Assembly (NCBI GenBank): GCA_014218235.1
Contig: CM024766.1
Coordinates: 24,029,346 to 24,093,345, forward strand
DNA length: 64,000 bases
Source of the DNA: Colocasia esculenta
Taxonomy: Eukaryota > Streptophyta > Magnoliopsida > Alismatales > Araceae
Reading direction: 5' to 3'
In this document: in pieces, positions 9,894-21,589 of the stretch
Layout of the letters: each line of letters begins with the position of its first letter
Numbering within the stretch: the stretch's first letter is position 1
The notes under the pieces: generated by a model
Told to the model about the DNA's origin: nothing
What the model saw: the letters and a program-made list of their open reading frames with translations, nothing else
Databases searched by the model: none
Translations under genes and position numbers: made by a program

Positions 9894-12587
9894 TTACTAT
9901 CACCTAAAATGGAATGTCGTCCTCGACATTCAGAGCAAAGCCACGGTAAATCTGACTATCCCCTAAAAATAATTTAAACCTTATACAGAGCAAGTAGGAT
10001 ACATTCTTTGCTGCTCTTGCCTTTCAAATCACTGCACACAGACTACCTTGATCTGCTCATTGTCATACCTTTCCTGCTTTACCGTTCTCTTTCATCCTCT
10101 TCATATTTTCTATGCTCTTTATGTCATTCTGTCGTTCTCCACTTTTCAACGGTAACCATTCTAACTTGCCGTTGGCGCTTTATCTCCTTTGACTCAACCT
10201 GTTTCCACACTTTCCTGACTGTGCCTGCAATATTCCTTTCTAGGCCGCTTTACTTCCTCAAATTGTTTACTAAACACTGCTCCACTGTGATGCTTGACCA
10301 TGTCATAACCTCTTTCAATTCTCAAATTTTCCGGTGCCATTTCATTTTTTGTTTATCATTGCCTGCTATTATTCTGCCTCATCTGTATTTATATTCTCAT
10401 CTTCCATTTAAAACCATCATATTTTTCTCGTACTCTGCAGTGCCATATCTTCTCTACTCATGACTGTCAACTGTTCTATGCTTTATCTTTCTTTCTTCTT
10501 CTTTATACTCTCAACTGCTAACTTTTCCACAGAAAACTCATTGTCTTTTTCTGAATTTTCTGCCTTTTCATGCTGTTCTGCTCGCATTTCTTTAACTCAT
10601 ATTTCTTAAATTTCTCGATCTCTTGCCATCTGTTCCAAAATCTGCAATTCCCCTTTCAAATAAATGAACTTGTGAGGTATAGCCCCACCATGCTTCCGCT
10701 GCACTACTCTAATCATACTGACCACTCGGCTCAATCTTTCATAAATTTTGTTTCCGTTTCTGCTTTTACTTGCTTTCCACTTTCACTATTACTCGAATCC
10801 CAGTTGGACTCAATTCTCATTTCACATATTTCTTTATTTATTCTGCTACATCAACTGCCACTGGCCTGAAACACTGGAGTTTGCTTATCTACTTTTCTTT
10901 ATATATCAAATCTACTTAAGCTTTATTTTTAAACTCTGCACTCTGACTTATGACTGCTGGCACATCTAGCTCACCTTGTACCTGTCTTGTTTTTAAATCA
11001 TCTTCTCTAGCTGATTTTTCACACTGCCTCTTTATTATTTCAAAATGATGTCCTCATTGCTTTAACTCTGCACTTTCTTCTCTCAGACAATACGACTCAA
11101 TCTATTCCGCACAGATTACACATTCCTCTTTACTAAACTCTTTTTTCATCGTGTGCCATTTTTCTCAAGTCTTTTTCATTGTTCAGTTGCTCAATATATT
11201 CCTTTCTTAAATCATTTTCATTGCTTAACTGATCATCCTTTTCTTTCTGTGCTTAGCCATTCCAAATTTTGTGTTTATCTTTTACTCTCTTTCTGCTCCA
11301 TTCTATTATACTGAGCTATGTTTTTTGTTCTTTAACTGATCTGCCTTTTTCTTTTTTTTTTTTATCTTACTTCAGAAGTATCTTACACAAATACCTCTGC
11401 TCCATTTAATGTTCATCTTTTATACATTGACCTACAAATCCTTTCTGATCACTTTCTAAACTATTTGTTTTCATTCTTTTCATAGCTTGCTGATCTCTTT
11501 CTTCCTCTAATCCATATCCTGCCAGCTACCTTAAAACACAATACTATTTCTACGAAATATTTCTTTGATTCACTCTACTATCTGGCTAGTCTCAATGCAC
11601 CCTGCACTCTGTAATTCATGCTACTATTTAATCATCTTTCCACTAAAGTTCTGCCCCAACTAAACTCTGACATAGATCAGTGCAACAACCTACTCTACCC
11701 GATTCCATTATTCCATAATTGAGCACGACTTCTAAACAACACTAATTCTACAGAACCTCCATAAACAATCATCTGCCAAACAAATATCTTTCTTCTACAA
11801 ATCTCCATTATCTCAATTTCTTTACACAATCACTATTCATAACAACTCTTTATTCCCGAACTCGCAGATACAACCATTGCTAATCACATACATCTTCAGT
11901 CTAGTTGCCACAATTCTTGTATCTCTGCTTACCATTTTCTCATCTGGGGGTCATCCACTTTATACACTTATCACAAATCTTCCTTAACATTAATCATATT
12001 GTTTTCCAAACTGTTCCTTAACATCAACTGGCTCAAACCTCCAGCACAATGACCACCTCTGCTAAGGTTCTCAGCCACTAATGCAGACTTAATCATCTTT
12101 ATCACATACGGCTCTATTCCTCACTCCAACTCTATTTCCTCCACTATTCCATCATATCTTACTTTATACCTGTCTTTGCCAATTCTATATCTCACTAAAA
12201 CATTCTTACTGGATTTCATATCTTAAATCACTAATCTTTCTGGTTTCATAATTGTGAATTCCTTAAACACTTTACTTCCATTGCATTTGACACACTGACT
12301 TTCTATCTCTATTCTTGCCATTTTTCTGTCATTTCTAACAATAACCAGGTTTACACACAACCCTTTTCATATTTATTGACTTTTCACAATCTGTATTTCT
12401 TCTAACCACATCCTTTCCTGCTACTACCAACAACTGCCCAACCAACACACAATTCACATAACAAAAACCTTACGTGAAAACCATTTTAAATCTCATAAAA
12501 CCGCAGACTTACTACCAGCAGTGCACATTAATCCATGTATTGGGACATTGTACCCTCAATGTCTTTTCATATTCTAACTGGAACATT
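9894..12587 (-). other. Element Z internal region, non-coding
   Basis: About 2.7 kb, T/C-rich on the plus strand. No retroviral domain is visible in any frame; the open stretches at 10008-10869 are short hydrophobic artefacts of the T/C bias. The part next to the 3' LTR reads TCGAGGACGACATT on the minus strand, the motif commonly seen just before the 3' LTR of chromoviruses. Blocks are homologous to Y internal sequence (compare about 10140-10230 with 57590-57680). Confidence 0.75.
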
Positions 12588-12599
12588 GCTCTGATACCA
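12588..12599 (-). promoter_or_regulatory. Element Z primer binding site (tRNA-iMet type)
   Basis: The minus strand reads TGGTATCAGAGC, 12 bases complementary to the 3' end of plant initiator tRNA-Met, next to the LTR end. Confidence 0.85.
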
Positions 12600-12601
12600 A
12601 C

Positions 12602-13566
12602 ATTAACAGCCCTGGATATTTATAACTAATAAGGGTCCATATCCAGATCTGTCTCCTGCGAATGGACCGAAGTCTCGCAATAGATATCTCTAACACGTGT
12701 CTAGTACGAATAGAAAAAATCATAAGTATGGTAAAAGACACAGGAAAGTACAAGTGCTTATAACTGTAAACAACAATGTACAAAAGTCCCACTACAATAT
12801 TACATGTCCAATGAAAGAGTACAACTACCTGGGGCATATCCCGAGGGAGCACAAGCTCACATGACTCAACTACTCTACTACTATTGGTACAAGTCTGCAC
12901 TACTCCTGCGTAAACCATGCCCAAGTCGACCAACACCTGTCAGAGTCGGCCAACACCTGAAACAAACTATAAGAGAGTGAGCCTCCACAAGTCACCAGCT
13001 CAGTAGGGACCTCCCACAAAGAAACAACAACCATACGAAGAGACCTCAACCCCAAAGGGTCTCACTGGAAACACCGGCAACCGAAGCATAACATGCACAC
13101 ACAAGCATGTTAAACAACAACTAATCACAAACACACCGGCTAAACCCAGTCCTCGGAAAGTAAAGGGAAACACAAGACTACCTTAGCACCGCTAGTCCAC
13201 CATTCAATTGAAACACCTCGACCACAAGCCTCACCGGCAAACCACTGCCTAGGCTACAGTCTCACAGGCAAACCAGCCGCACAGAGTATCAGTATTGACG
13301 TCAACCAGCTAGCACCCGTAAACCAAACCATAATCGAAAACCAATCTATTTAACACATGAAGAGTCACACCACATGATCTCCACAGTACGCACGGTCTCA
13401 ACTCATCACCAGTTGAGGACAAGACACACGTACCACAACACAACTCTACCCACAAGGGGTACATGTACCTACTACAACGAGGTACAACACTAAACCACAG
13501 AACCGTGCCACCTTAAGGGCATACCACAACGGTTACAACCTTAACCAGCGAGTTACACACAAACTA
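12602..13566 (-). repeat. Element Z 5' LTR, piece 1
   Basis: Homologous to the first part of the Y LTRs (53998 onward), with a degenerate end (ATTAACAGCC where Y has TGTGACGGACC). Interrupted at 13566/13567 by the chromovirus; 13562-13566 is the left AACTA duplication. Confidence 0.85.
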
Positions 13567-16500
13567 TGTAAGGCCCTCAAATTTGTTGCATTATTTGTAT
13601 TGCATGTGAATACTTCATATTTGTGTATGTATGTATGCAAATATCTACGTAAGTACTAGTTAGTATACTATTGCATGCATGTGTATAAATTAGATGTAAA
13701 TAATGTATGAATGGTATGATGTACATAATAGTATACATATGGCACATATATAGGTATAAGTTGTGCATGGTTTCTGCATGTTTTTGAGTTCTGGCCGAAT
13801 GCCAACATGGCGTCAATATCAATGGACGTTTGTGTTGTGTAGGCATCAACCATATGGACGCCAACACTAAATCCAGCGTCCAGCGATGTGGACGTCAATA
13901 TCACTGGCTTGCATGCGTTGCAGAGCCGGAAATCCCGGGAACAAGCTACCCCAACCATTGGGGAGCTGTCCCCAACGGTCTAAAAGGCTTTCTTGTCAAG
14001 CCTGCGTGAAAGGAGAGCCTCTCTCCTATATACAAAGCCCTCTTTGCAACCCTCAACCCTCTCTTGGCTCTCTTTGCAAGAGGAGATGAAGGAGAAGAAA
14101 AACCCTAGAGAAAACTGTGAGAAAACCCCACCTTTTGCAAGCTTAAATCCGACCTTCTGAAGCTGTTCCTGGCCATCTACCACGACAAGGAGCTAGCTGA
14201 AGTGAAGGAGGAGACTTCCCCGACCTCATCTTGGAGTCATCTTCGTCCTAGAACCCAGCGTGAAGACTTCTCGGGAGCTTATTGGGACTGCCCAAGGAGA
14301 GCTTCACCAAGCTTTAAGATCCGTCTGGAGTATTTTCTAGAGGCAAGTAACCTACCCCTATCGTCCATGTAGATGTCTAGTAGGGTTTTATGATTTTTAC
14401 ATGTTTTTCCTCGTGTCCTGGATCCCCCATTCACCCTGTTAATTGGAGCTCGGTCTGTGTTTCTGCACAGACATAAACATGTCGTCAATGCCTTGACGCC
14501 AAGATTCCCCGTGTGCGTCCAGCGATCTTGCCGTCCACTCCTGGAACGGCGAGAGACCGCCGCCAAGCTCGTTTGGACAGAACAGTGAACTATTCTCTCC
14601 TTATATATAATTACTTTCGATATGTTTTGCGATGAGGATATATTGTAAACCTATTATACTATGTAATGTGAATGTGGGAATGTGTGGGAGAATGGTTGTG
14701 CATTTATTGTGGATGGTTGAGTTATTATTTATTTAAATTGCATGTGGAAGAATGAGCAAGTATGTTCACCATGATCCTAATAATCCGTGGGAAATTATGA
14801 TGCCCTATTCCTGTTGAATCATGTTTATATACGTCAGTCTCTGCTCTAAATTTTCTGGAATTTTCCCATGTCAATGTGATTTGCTGCAAATTTATACTTG
14901 GGAAATAGAAAACAGGTGTAGGATTGCTAAATTTCCAGTAAATCGTGTGTTGTGTAATAAATCCGGGAAAAAATTCTGTTGTATTGTGTGTATTGGGATC
15001 AGGGTTATGATCTGTTAAACTGAACTTTTATGTTATACACCATGATAAATTGAATTTTGAATAATACGGGAATTTATGTTAAATTTTCTGCAATTGTATT
15101 TTGGATCAGAAAAATGTGAAAATTTTCATGTGGGGTCCTGAACCCGAAATCAGCATGTGGTTAAATTTTCAGGTCGTTGGACAACTATATAGTTAAACAT
15201 GAATTTTCCTTGCAAAAATGTGAACAATACATGTTAATGTGGGAATAATGTGACATGTGTGAGTGATCTGATTTATGCAAATTTCTGAACATGTGATCCC
15301 TGTTGGTTGTAGAATCATGTTAGGAAAACAGAGCCCTTGTGTGAATAAGAAAATGAATGAGAGGTAAGTGACATGTGTAAAGATATGCGTTAAAATCGGT
15401 AAATGTGTAAATCGTGCCAAGTGTGACATTACTTCCATAGAGGGCAGTGGAACCGTATCAGGGAAAAGTCCCCCTGAGAAGGTTCAATGTGTTGTGATCC
15501 TAAGGGCATTAGGATGAAATCCTGGAGGTGGACAAGTACCACTGGTTAGGGTGGAGACTTGTTCTCCCGGTCTGCGCAGTCCAAGAGATGTCACTATATT
15601 ACCTAAGTGGCGTCTATGTGTATGTGATGTGATGTGTCCTTCTCTGGTGGTTTGGACTATGTGTCACGGCACTAAATGTGAATGTGAAAATGTGTATGTG
15701 TTCATGTGTAAGAACTGTGGATGTGAACAACGTGTAAATGTGCATGTGTAAAGTGTAAATTATGTGAATGAGAAATTGTGTAAATATGTGAAACCAAAAC
15801 GTGAGGGTTTTGAATTTGTGATCCATGTTGTGGTAATCTAAACCATGATAAAACAGCAAACTAATGTACTTATGATCATGCTTTACATGTGCAAATTGCC
15901 TAGAATCCATGTTAGAAACGATTCTTAGTGGTGTGTAAGTAATCCCATGATTGTTTGCCCTCATATTGTGATTAAATTGATTAAGTAGCTCTCGTGTGTT
16001 GGATTATGCTTTCTAGTCCATGTAAAACCAGCAAGCTTAAAGAAGATGAAATGGTCATGAGCATGTATAGGAATGTATAGAAATTCATGCTAAGTGTGTT
16101 CTTTTCACGTAGGCATTGAAATTATGCTAAACTTGTTTTCATGTTTTAGTTTAATTGAAAGTAGATCCTTCATGTGTTGGAGTGATTAGAGAGCATGTGA
16201 TAGGAGATTTTGATTTAGAAAATCTGAAAGCATGAGTCATGTGTTTAATTAGTAGAACCACCATGATAGGTTGTTAATTTCAATGACAAGCATGCTACAT
16301 GATTGTGCCTTGTAAATGTGTATGTAAAATCTGCTATGACATGTACATGTATGGTATGAGTAGAGTTATTTGCTGAGTCTTTTAGACTCATTACTTGCTT
16401 CGGCGTACAGGCATAGTTGGTGACGACACACTTGCAGAGGAGGCAGTGGAGTCCGACTCCGAGCGTGGAAATTAGATCGTTGGTGTACTTTGCGATATTT

Positions 16501-16819
16501 TGATTTCATAGTATGTAATTGCAACATTGTACTAGCATTATTATGAAGAAAAATGTTTAAGTGTGGACAATTATGTATTTGATTTTCAGTAATTTAATTA
16601 TGTGGACTTTTAGTTCTTTAAATGTTATTGCAATCATGTATGTTAAATGTGGATGATGAATGAAATGAAGACAATAGTTCTTTTACTTCGACTACTCTGT
16701 TCATATATTCACGTGTATCTCAGCTGAATGTTATTGTTGGGTAAATGTCCCACTGTGGCAACGTTCGCTATACCGACGTGGGTTGGTATAACCGTACAGG
16801 TATAATGAGGGTCGCTACA
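13567..16819 (+). repeat. Chromovirus 5' LTR
   Basis: Begins TGTAAGGCCCTC and ends GGGTCGCTACA. Contains a cluster of GACGTC/GACGCC words (13800-13910, 14470-14550) and a probable TATA box at 14027-14033. Open frames on either strand inside it have no recognisable content. Confidence 0.97.
14027..14033 (+). promoter_or_regulatory. Probable TATA box of chromovirus 5' LTR
   Basis: TATATAC in a C/T-rich context about 460 bases into the LTR, conserved at 22062-22068 in the 3' LTR. A second AT run (TATATATAA at 14602) is an alternative. Confidence 0.45.
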
Positions 16820-16824
16820 GAGAT

Positions 16825-16836
16825 TGGTATCAGAGC
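16825..16836 (+). promoter_or_regulatory. Chromovirus primer binding site (tRNA-iMet)
   Basis: TGGTATCAGAGC lies five bases after the LTR end and is complementary to the last 12 bases of plant initiator tRNA-Met. Confidence 0.93.
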
Positions 16837-17010
16837 GACCGGTTGAGATTGCACATGGATATACATAAGTCATCATCCCCATTACATGCTAAGTCTACAT
16901 AGGAATGTCCACATGTGTAGAACTGATTAATAATGAGTGAAAAATAGATAATAAAACGGTTAGGAAATAAATTAAAGTAGCTCTAATGGTGGCTGGAATT
17001 TATTACAGCC

Positions 17011-18060
17011 ATGGCTTCGAGAGGTAGGCGTGGCGGAGCGCCGGCTCGTGAGGACGAGCAGAGACATGACGAGCGGGCAGAGCAGCAGGCCCTGGCACCG
17101 CAGGGTCCTATACTTCCCCCACCGCCGCCTGTGGATTATGGAGTATTCATGCAAGGTCTGGTGCAAGCCATGCAGACGCAGGCTCATACTCAGGCAGCAC
17201 TCCAGGCATAGTTGGAGTCTCAGCAGGCTCAAGTACTAGCTCAGGACCATGTTGGACCTTCTACCATGGAAAGGTTCAAGAGGATGCTGCCACCCTCTTT
17301 TAAGGGGGAGAGCGATCCATTGTTGCCAGAAAGCTGGATGAGGGAGATAGAAAAGATCTTCCAAGCCATCAGGTGTGCAGATGAGGATAAAGTCACATTA
17401 GCCACCTACATGCTACAGGAAAGAGCTGATGTATGGTGGGCTTCATTGTTGCGTACCCGATTTGAGGACGGAGCTATTGATGTTGCTTGGGACGAGTTCG
17501 TGAGGCTCTTTCGGGCCAAGTTCGTCCTTGAGCATGTTCAAGATCGGATGGAGCAAGAATTCCTATCTTTGGCTCAAGGCTCCATGACCGTGCTAGAATA
17601 TAAGGCAAGATTTTCTGAACTCTCTAAGTATGCACCTCATATCGTGACAGACGAGCGCCAGAAGACAAAGAAATTCCTGATGGGCCTGAAGCCATCACTG
17701 AGGACGAGGCTCGTGGCGTTTGACCACCGTACGTTGGACGAGGCCCTTAGTGCTGCTTGTAGGCAGGAGGGTGAGATGGAGCAATACCTTGAAGAGAAGA
17801 AGGCTTCGCAGAAGAGACCTACAGCTACGTTCCAGCGATAGGACAAGAAGAAAGCGGTGTACCAGACACAGCAGCGATCGCTAGCAGTCGGCAGTTCTCA
17901 GGTACCTTCTGTACGTTCCCTTGGTGTGAAGAAAGAGTGTCCCCACCGTGGGAAGACACATGGTGGTACCGAATGTTGGATGATTGCGGGAAAGTGCTTG
18001 AAGTGCGGAAGCAGCGACCACAAGATCAAGGATTGCCCAGGACTTCAGCAGGGAGTCCAG
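17011..18060 (+). pseudogene. Chromovirus gag
   Basis: Particle protein, N-terminal part of a single Gag-Pol frame. The ATG at 17011 (MASRGRRGGA) is the first after the PBS. A Pro/Gln-rich N-terminus is followed by a retrotransposon gag core (about 17270-17780, with WWASLLRTRFEDG and FRAKFVLEHVQDRMEQEF) and a classical zinc knuckle (CLKCGSSDHKIKDC, C-X2-C-X4-H-X4-C, 17995-18036). Two TAG codons interrupt it (17209-17211 and 17839-17841). Both fall in Gln-rich context, so C-to-T decay of CAG is the likely cause. The reading frame is otherwise the same on both sides of each stop. Confidence 0.93.
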
Positions 18061-20168
18061 CACGGAGCGCCAGCCCCAGCGGTAGCGGCAGCAGCGCCAG
18101 CTACAGGAAGACCAGGAAGGCCTCGAGCCCCAGCTCGAGTGTTTACTTTAGCGCGTGAGGACGCCGAGCAGGCAGAGCATGTCACCGAAGGTACAATCTT
18201 ACTTCTAGGTGTGCACGCTCGGGTTTTGTTTGATACGGGTACTACTCACTCGTTCATTTCCGAGCGGTTCGCTAGGCAGTTAGCCCTAGAGTTAGGTGTA
18301 GAGTCTGAGGAGTTAGAGGTCCCTTTGTCTGTGCACACCCCTGCGGGTACAGTATCGACTAGGAAATGTATTCCGTCGTTACCTGTGTGCATCGAGGATA
18401 GAGTCCTAGAAGGGTGTTTCTTCTCGCTAAAGATGAAGGACTATGATGCTATTCTTGGTCTGGATTGGCTAGAGGAGCACTATGCGTTAGTGGATTGTCG
18501 TCGGAAGAGGATTGTTTTCCGCATTCCTGGTGAGGATGAGTTCTCTCACCCCTTGCCAAGGAACTTGGCGGGAAAGATGGTCATCTCTGCCATGAAGGCG
18601 ATGCGCATGGTGAACAAGGGTTGTGACGCTTTTCTCGCCAGCATGGTATTAGTGCCAGAGGCTGATGAGTCACCTACTCTTGCAGAGATTAAGGTAGTGC
18701 AGGATTTTCAGATGTCTTTCTTGATGATTTGTCTGGTTTGCCACCGGATAGAGAGATAGAGTTTACCATAGAGTTGCTTCCGGGCACCTCTCCTATCTCA
18801 AAGGCTCCATATCGGATGGCACCTGCGGAGTTAGTCGAGTTAAGGAAGCAATTGCAAGAGTTGCTAGATAAGGGATTTATTCGCCCTAGTGTTTCCCCTT
18901 GGGGCGCACCTGTATTATTCGTCAAGAAGAAAGACGGGTCACTTAGGTTATGCATTGACTACAGAAAGTTGAACCAAGTGACTGTGAAGAACAGGTATCC
19001 CTTGCCTCGTATTGATGATTTGTTTGACCAGTTGCGAGATGCATCAGTCTTTTCTAAGATTGATTTGCGATCTGGTTATCATCAGTTGAGGATTCGGAGT
19101 GAGGATGTGTCCAAGACGGCGTTTAGAACCCGTTATGGACATTATGAGTTTTTGGTCCTTCCTTTCGGATTGACCAATGCCCCTGCAGTGTTCATGGATC
19201 TCATGAACATGGTGTTTAGGCCTTATTTAGATAGCTTTGTCGTAGTGTTTATTGATGATGTGTTGGTCTACTCTCCGAACGAGGCCACACACCGTCAGCA
19301 TTTGAGGATAGCGTTAGAGGTTCTTCGTGAGCACAAGCTGTATGCTAAGTTCAGCAAGTGCGCTTTTTGGTTGCGCGAGGTTCATTTCCTCGGGCATGTT
19401 ATCTCCGGTACTGGTGTAGCAGTTGATCCAGCAAAGGTGCAGGCAGTTATGGATTGGGAGATTCCCAAGACCCCTTCGGAGATTCGTAGTTTTATTGGGT
19501 TAGCTGGTTATTATCGGCGATTTATTAAGGGATTTTCGTCCATCGCCGTCCCATTGACTCAGCTCACCAGAAAGGGAGTGAAGTTTGTTTGGTCCGAGAA
19601 GTGTGAGAGTAGTTTTCAATTATTGAAGACTAAGCTCACGTCAGCTCCGGTGTTAGTCTTACCGAGCGGTGTAGAGGGTTTTGCTATCAACACGGATGCG
19701 TCTCGGATTGGTTTAGGCTGTGTGCTAATGCAGCAGGAAAGGGTAGTGGCTTATGCTTCTCGTCAGTTGAAGGAGCATGAGAAGAACTATCCGACTCATG
19801 ACTTGGAGCTCGCAGCAGTGGTTCACGCACTAATGATCTGGAGACACTATCTTTATGGTGTCAGATTCGAGGTGTTTACCGACCACAAGAGCTTGAAGTA
19901 TCTTTTCTCCCAAAAGGAATTAAACCTGAGGTAGAGGAGATGGATTGAGTCCTTGAAGGACTATGACTTCGACCTTCAGTATCACCCTGGGAAGGCGAAT
20001 GTCGTAGCGGATGCTCTGAGTAGAAGGAGGCCATCTCTCCAGCAGGATTGGAAGATGTTGGATGATGCGGCTTGCGCGTTGACTGAGTTAGAGCCATCGC
20101 TATGCCAGGCTTTTGTAGCTCAGTTATCTCTTAGGTCCTCGGTTTTGGATGAGGTAATCGAGCAATAG
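18061..20168 (+). pseudogene. Chromovirus protease, reverse transcriptase and RNase H
   Basis: Protease: active-site DTG at 18232-18240 in VLFDTGTTHSFIS. RT: begins around GLPPDREIEF (about 18735), with LRLCIDYRKLNQVT and the catalytic FIDD at 19248-19259 (Phe variant of YxDD). RNase H: NTDASRIGLG at about 19690 and DLELAAVVHALMIWRHYLYG at about 19800-19860. A one-base loss near 18710 shifts the frame between protease and RT. TAG stops at 19932-19934 (inside a conserved LNLR-x-RRW block where the family has Gln) and 20166-20168 end the open stretches. The domains themselves look intact between breaks. Confidence 0.95.
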
Positions 20169-21554
20169 GAAGCCGACCCTTGACTCTTAGAGTTAGTAGG
20201 CAAGGCAGACATTGCTCGGGATGAGGACGATGTGATTAGATTCCATCACCGTGTTTGTGTCCCTGATTTGGTAGATGTCCGTGAGCATGTGTTAGTGGAG
20301 GCTCATACATCGCGATTCTCTATTCATCCGGGTAACAATAAGATGTACCAGGATTTGAAGAGATCATTTTGGTGGTCCGGTATGAAGAAGGATGTAGCGG
20401 ATTATGTGTCTAGGTGTTTGGTGTGTCAGCAAGTGAAGGCCGAGTGACAGCGACCATCCGGCCTTATGCAAAGGATGGAGATCCCAGTGTGGAAGTGGGA
20501 AGCTGTCACTATGAACTTTGTTTCGGGTAGGCCTCGATCTAGAAGGGGCAATGACTCAATTTGGGTAGTTGTAGATAGATTCTCGAAGATTGCTCATTTC
20601 TTGCCTATGAAGAAGAAGAAGCAGTCAGTAGAGAGTTTAGCTAGATTGTATGTTAGTAGTGTCATTAGATTGCATGGTGTGCCGAAGTCGATCATTTCGG
20701 ATCGAGATCTGAGATTCACTTCGAGGTTGTGGAAGGGTCTTCAGGATGCTTTAGGATCGGAGTTGAAGCTCAGTTCGGCGTTTCATCCCCAGACTGATGG
20801 ACAGTCCGAGAGGACTATCCAGACGCTCGAGGATATGTTGAGGGCGTGTGTTTTGGGTTGGAAGGATGATTGGGAGCGTCATTTACCCCTTGTGGAGTTC
20901 GCATACAACAACAGCTTTCATGTGAGTATTGGTATTGCTCCATTTGAGGCGTTGTATGGTCGGCCCTGCAGATCTCCTTTATGTTGGGAGGAGGCCGATG
21001 ATAGGCAGCTGATCGGTCCGGAGTTAGTTCAGAAGACTTCGGATAAGATCCAGCTTATCAGGAAGAGGCTTGTTGCGGCTCAGGATAGGCAAAAGAGCTA
21101 TGCCGACAACAGGAGGAAGGATCTTGCGTTCGAGGTGGGTGATCATGTCTTCTTAAAAATATCACCTACTCGAGGTGTCGTCAGATTTGGCAGGCATAGT
21201 AAGTTGAGCCCTAGGTTCATTGGCCCATATGAGATTCTCAGACGTTTGGGCAGCGTGGCGTATGAGCTAGCATTACCCCCAGCTTTGGCTAGTGTTCATC
21301 CCGTCTTCCACGTTTCGATGCTCATAAAGTATGTCCGAGATCCGTCTCATGTGATTAGTCATGAGCCAGTGGAGATTCAGCCAGATCTGTCATATGTCGA
21401 GCAACCAGTAGCTATTCTTGACCGGAAGGTTCAGCATCTCCAGAACAAGAGTATTGCATCGGTGAAAGTTCTCTGGCGGAACTTCTCGCGAGAGGAGGCT
21501 ACTTGGGAGCTTGAGGATGCAATGAAGAAGAAGTATCCCCTTTTGTTTGAGTAG
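20169..21554 (+). pseudogene. Chromovirus integrase with C-terminal chromodomain
   Basis: Inserts the DNA copy into chromatin. The zinc-binding region (HPGNNKMYQDLKRSFWW to CLVCQQ, about 20315-20435) precedes the DDE core: Asp in VVVDRFSKIAHF (about 20575), Asp in IISDRDLRFTSRLW (about 20700) and Glu in QTDGQSERTIQTLE (about 20810). The last 50 residues (SVKVLWRNFSREEATWELED, then a basic end) form the chromodomain that in this group steers insertion to heterochromatin. TGA stops at 20181-20183 and 20445-20447 break the N-terminal part; both can arise from CGA. The final frame 20466-21554 is unbroken. Confidence 0.95.
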
Positions 21555-21569
21555 CGTCGTTCTAACTTC

Positions 21570-21589
21570 AAGGACGAAGGGGGAGAGGG
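21570..21589 (+). promoter_or_regulatory. Chromovirus polypurine tract
   Basis: A purine-rich run (AAGGACGAAGGGGGAGAGGG) ends directly at the 3' LTR start and would prime second-strand synthesis. Confidence 0.9.

Noticed and set aside
10008..10869. Hydrophobic open frames that look like membrane proteins
   Set aside because: The sequence is strongly T/C-rich and the Leu/Phe/Ser composition follows from that; related Y internal copies do not keep the frames.
13577..15964. Antisense open frames inside the chromovirus LTRs (His/Tyr-rich, for example 15614-15964 and 23649-24000)
   Set aside because: They come from TGTG/ATGTG-rich sequence, differ in frame between the two LTRs and have no domain.
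16825..16836. Possible tRNA gene (also at 53984, 59708, 12588 and 49625)
   Set aside because: Only the primer-binding complement of a tRNA 3' end is present; no cloverleaf can be formed.
17839..17841. TAG as a programmed gag-pol readthrough stop of the chromovirus
   Set aside because: It lies between capsid and zinc knuckle, not at a gag-pol border, and similar TAG codons occur elsewhere in the frame; decay is simpler.
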